Assembly (NCBI GenBank): GCA_030490835.1
Contig: CM059971.1
Location: 72,372,224-72,436,223, forward strand
Direction of reading: 5' to 3'
Length of the DNA: 64,000 nucleotides
Origin: Annona cherimola
Lineage: Eukaryota; Streptophyta; Magnoliopsida; Magnoliales; Annonaceae
The notes beneath the pieces are model-generated. The model had not been told where the DNA came from and searched no databases. It worked only from the letters and a program-made list of their open reading frames with translations. Positions within the stretch are counted from its first letter, which is position 1. Each line of letters begins with the position of its first letter. Positions 60,611 through 64,000 of this stretch are shown in pieces. Both the position numbers and the translations under genes were made by a program.

Positions 60611-62995
60611 AAATATGGGTGTTGCCTATTTTTCTACAAGTGTACAGATCACACAAGTAATATATATGAATGAGTAGAGTATCGTTCCTATAGAGACTTG
60701 AATGCTAAATATATTCACTAATTACTAAAAATAAAAAAATAGAATTTAATTGGATGAATGTAAATTAAGATGTGTAAAATGAAATAGGAAAGATGAACAA
60801 GAAGATTGAGAAAAGATAAATTGGTGTGAACAGAAGTAAACCAAAAGGGAAACTTTTACCAAGGGATGAATCTAGGGTTACAAATTCACTTGCTTATCCC
60901 CGTGATTTTAGTATATTTTCTTATTTATTTTATTAATATGGATTATTAGTCTAGGACAATATTATTTATATTTCTCTTTCAATGTAAATTTAACTCGTTA
61001 ATTTTAACTTCCAATGTAAATCATAAAAATTTAAAATAACAAGCAACATTAAGCATATTCCTAATATTGACCACACATGTCTAATAGGTGCATAAATCAT
61101 GTGTTATTTAATCTTTAGTCCAATTTTATGTTATCTCTTTCAAGCATCACATAAAATACTCAAATCAATTTATAAGGTGGTCAATCTCATAAAAGCATTG
61201 AGATCAGGTTAAATAAATAATCTAATATTAATAACATGAAATCAAAGGCAAACTATAATTTAATCATAGTTCAAAAACAAGATTCATTGCAATCCTAGAA
61301 TAAGATTTTTAGCCACACATAATTATATTGGACTCAAGGCTAAAATAAAAATAAAAAATAATATCTATCTCAGATAAACAGAAAATCAAAAAGAAAAAAG
61401 AAAAAAATCTACTCCTTTAAGCTTGAACTCCACTTCCACGTTTGAAGTCTCCACCTCAGTGCACGTTGCACCTCTCTCCCTCTCGTTGGAATTGTGTTCA
61501 TTCAAAAGCTGCTTGCATCTCTTTCTATGCCCGTGACAATTGCCTTAAACCCGGCTACACATTCTAGCCTCTCATGAATTTGCTCTGCTTTTGCTCAGCC
61601 AGCTGGAATCAAATCTGTATTTCTGCCTTGAATTAATCGGTGGCATGCTTATGGTGTTTGAACAGCTGCCATCTGTCATATGCTCGAATTTTGAATGGCT
61701 TGAAAATTATACTGCAATATTGGACAAGAATTGCTTAGACTGAAATAGACGGTTTATGCCTCTGAAATTAATTGGCTAGTTGAGTTTCCGCACCCCCACT
61801 TTCGGATGCTTTTGGACCAAACTAAGGTCTGGTTTTTGATAATTGGCCGGTTGAATTTCCATAAAAATCTGGTTGCTTTGATAAATGGACGGCTTGGAGG
61901 AGATTGAAAAATCTGGACGGCCAGATTTTCTGGTGCGCTATTTATCTTGTTTGGACGGTTGATTTTGCTGAAAATTCTGTACAGCTTTTGACGTCATGAT
62001 CTTTCTAGGGTGGTCCACTTGAAATTGATGAGCGGCTAGATTTTTCATGGGCAACTGCAAAATGTATAATTAGAACTGTTAAATCATAATAAAAATTCTG
62101 CCCGAATAATTTTAATAAATTAATACATAAATCTCGAGCTCATTTATTTTTACCACAACAAATACCTTTAAATTCAAACCACAAATCTCAGAGTTATTCA
62201 AGAAATCTTAGAATTAATATTTAATATCCAAATTTAGCCAAAACTTATTCTAAAATAAATTTCACTTTAAACGCAAATAATCACCCATCAAATTGATTAA
62301 GAATACACATAAAATATTTTATTAATTTCCAACTATCAATGGGATTAAAATCCATACGTAATGAGTTGAAATAACTGAAACTCAATTCTAAGTTTACTGC
62401 CCAAGTCTAGTGTTCAATGAGCAAATTAAATTATCTGAACAACTTCTAAGTACTGGTAATATTTATTTTTGCATCTCTTAGGCAGTAGTTAATTCCTGTA
62501 ATGCATTTATAAGGTTAAGTATATTATGCTCTTAATGGATTTAAAAATGTTATGTTGGAATTTTAATTATAGGGTATTCTAAAATGCATTAACTTATAAG
62601 AATGTTGGACACGAAGCCTTTTCTGTTTTTCAGAGTATGTGGGTGCACTCTAGGGTGCTCAAAAAACTGGGATACTAACATTGTAACACATAATCATGAC
62701 GAGTCACTTTTGTAAACACTTGATGTAATTTGAAATCTTGTACTCATAGTATGTTCGATCCATATAGCTGACATTTCAAAGCCCCATCGACAATAAACCT
62801 TGGTAGATCATGATATTTTCACTAAATTAAAATTTAAGTCTACTTAAGAACTTTAATCATTTATGAGATTTTCTTGTTTTGAATAGAATTGATTTTAATT
62901 TTGAAAATAGTAAGGAATGCTGAAAATTTTAAAATAAATACAATAATAAATTAAAGTGAATTATTTATATCTATAGCATTTTATCAGGATATTAT
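60611..62995. other. AT-rich intergenic DNA of probable repeat origin
   Basis: No coding region supported. 61400-62050 is less AT-rich, with TTGGACGGTTGATTTTGCTG and related 'gacgg' words repeated. The stretch GAGTATCGTTCCTATAGAGAC near 60680 resembles wording seen in plant gypsy elements, but ends and domains are absent. Confidence 0.35.
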
Positions 62996-63270
62996 GAGTG
63001 TATTTGGGAAGTAATAAAACTTTTAGATGAAAAGTTTTTAGTATAAAAGTTATTAAATTAATAAAAAATTATGTGATATGATAGAAGTAATGATGACGTA
63101 TAAAGACAATAATATTAACATAAATAAATTAATTGTATGGATAGTTGTTTAGAAATAATTAGAAAATAAGGTAGTTGTATAAGAAAATATGAATAAATAA
63201 TTTTAAAATAAGATAGCTATAAAGAGTGAAAAGTTTTAGCTTGATATTTTTTCTCATTGCCAAATACACA
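62996..63270 (+). mobile_element. Tourist-like MITE, degraded
   Basis: GAGTGTATTTGGGAAG ... TTGCCAAATACACA, flanked by TAT/ATA. The interior matches the family (AAACTTTTAGATGAAAAGTT, ATTATGTGATATGATAG). Confidence 0.78.
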
Positions 63271-63894
63271 ATATTTTGTCATTGTGGCATTCATTGAAAT
63301 TATATTTGGGTCAAATTTTGATTGTTTTTAATGAATCCAACTTTTTGTAGATGGAAAGATCTTTTTGTGACGTAATGGACTCGAAAATTTTCCATGCTCG
63401 TGTGGATTTCTCTTCCATGCTTCATGTACAAAAACATTTATGCACAACATTTGGTTTTATGGTAACATTGCATGTCTTATTTTATGCCACATGATGTGAC
63501 ATTTTTGCACATGAACGGGTTATCCGATATAAGTGGTTGGTCCATCTAATATCCAATAGAAGTTCAACTATCTATCTATATTTATATCTATGTATATGTA
63601 TAAATATATATCGGACTCGCTTTTATGATCATCATATCTACTTACATTTCATTTATTTACCCCATTTAAAATCAGTTTCCATCATCAAGTGTTCGGGATG
63701 GAGATTATTTTTCATTCTAGACTAGTTTCTCTATTTGTATCATGAGAGCATGTTGCTATAACCTAAAGAGCTATGAGGGTATAAATATTGTTTTAAGAAA
63801 AGTGACTCTATAACACACCCAAATTAGTAATTTATTTTTGTATTTTTCTCAATTTTTCTCAGTTTTCCTCTTCTATTTCTAAACACCTGCCTCA
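63271..63894. other. AT-rich intergenic DNA, no gene seen
   Basis: Includes a TATCTATCTATATTTATATC run near 63570. No domain or splice pattern was recognised. Confidence 0.4.
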
Positions 63895-64000
63895 ACATTA
63901 TTTTTCAACTAATTATTTATTTTATTTTATTTTTTTACTTCTCATTATTATACATATCATCTCATATCCTTTTTTCTGTTTCAAAAACTTTTATATTAAA
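63895..64000 (-). mobile_element. Tourist-like MITE, partial at the right edge
   Basis: Decayed reverse-orientation copy: TTTATTTTATTTTATTTTTT, then TCATTATTATACATATCATC and TTTCAAAAACTTTTATATT, matching the interior of 53505-53793. The end lies beyond 64000. Confidence 0.55.

Overview
The window is AT-rich nuclear DNA of a flowering plant. The evidence is genes of plant type split into many short exons by long GT-AG introns, a plastid-type riboflavin enzyme, a plastid 16S rRNA relic, plant SINEs and MITEs, and Ty3/gypsy, Ty1/copia and Mutator relics. I cannot name the species from sequence alone. All three apparently working genes lie on the minus strand. I rebuilt them by hand from splice sites, and every exon phase closes.

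Layout. (1) 1-2083: the 5' four exons of PYRR, the reductase of riboflavin synthesis; the rest lies left of position 1. (2) 2084-5114: intergenic, with a MITE, an LTR-like stretch full of AGTCGACTT variants, and AT-rich DNA. (3) 5115-21986: a 16-exon gene for a 429-residue tetratricopeptide-repeat protein with a probable plastid transit peptide and one membrane segment. Its introns hold two SINEs and many MITEs. (4) 22000-25640: AT-rich intergenic DNA rich in MITEs. (5) 25640-26743: the 5' end of a GDAP2-like macro-domain gene on the plus strand, frameshifted and cut off after three exons. (6) 27129-34914: a gypsy-type LTR element with a broken gag, no visible pol, two minisatellites and a 5' LTR missing its first part. 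(7) 34915-35119: an unrecognised open C-terminal coding fragment next to the 3' LTR. (8) 36443-55093: a complete 15-exon sphingosine-1-phosphate lyase gene (DPL1, 536 residues), with a 16-nt microexon and introns carrying a degenerate plastid 16S rRNA copy, a copia-like LTR, MITEs and a tandem duplication. (9) 55094-64000: gene-free, with a decayed Mutator transposase, a decayed copia reverse transcriptase/RNase H interrupted by about 1.1 kb of organelle-like DNA, and more MITEs.

The three host genes are not an operon and show no shared pathway: PYRR acts in plastid flavin synthesis, DPL1 in sphingolipid breakdown at the ER, and the TPR protein probably in the plastid. I found no convincing new biological system. 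The most notable items are the DPL1 microexon, the His in place of Thr in the DPL1 cofactor motif, the organelle-like insert inside the copia relic, the Tourist-like MITE family with at least ten copies, and the pol-less LTR element.
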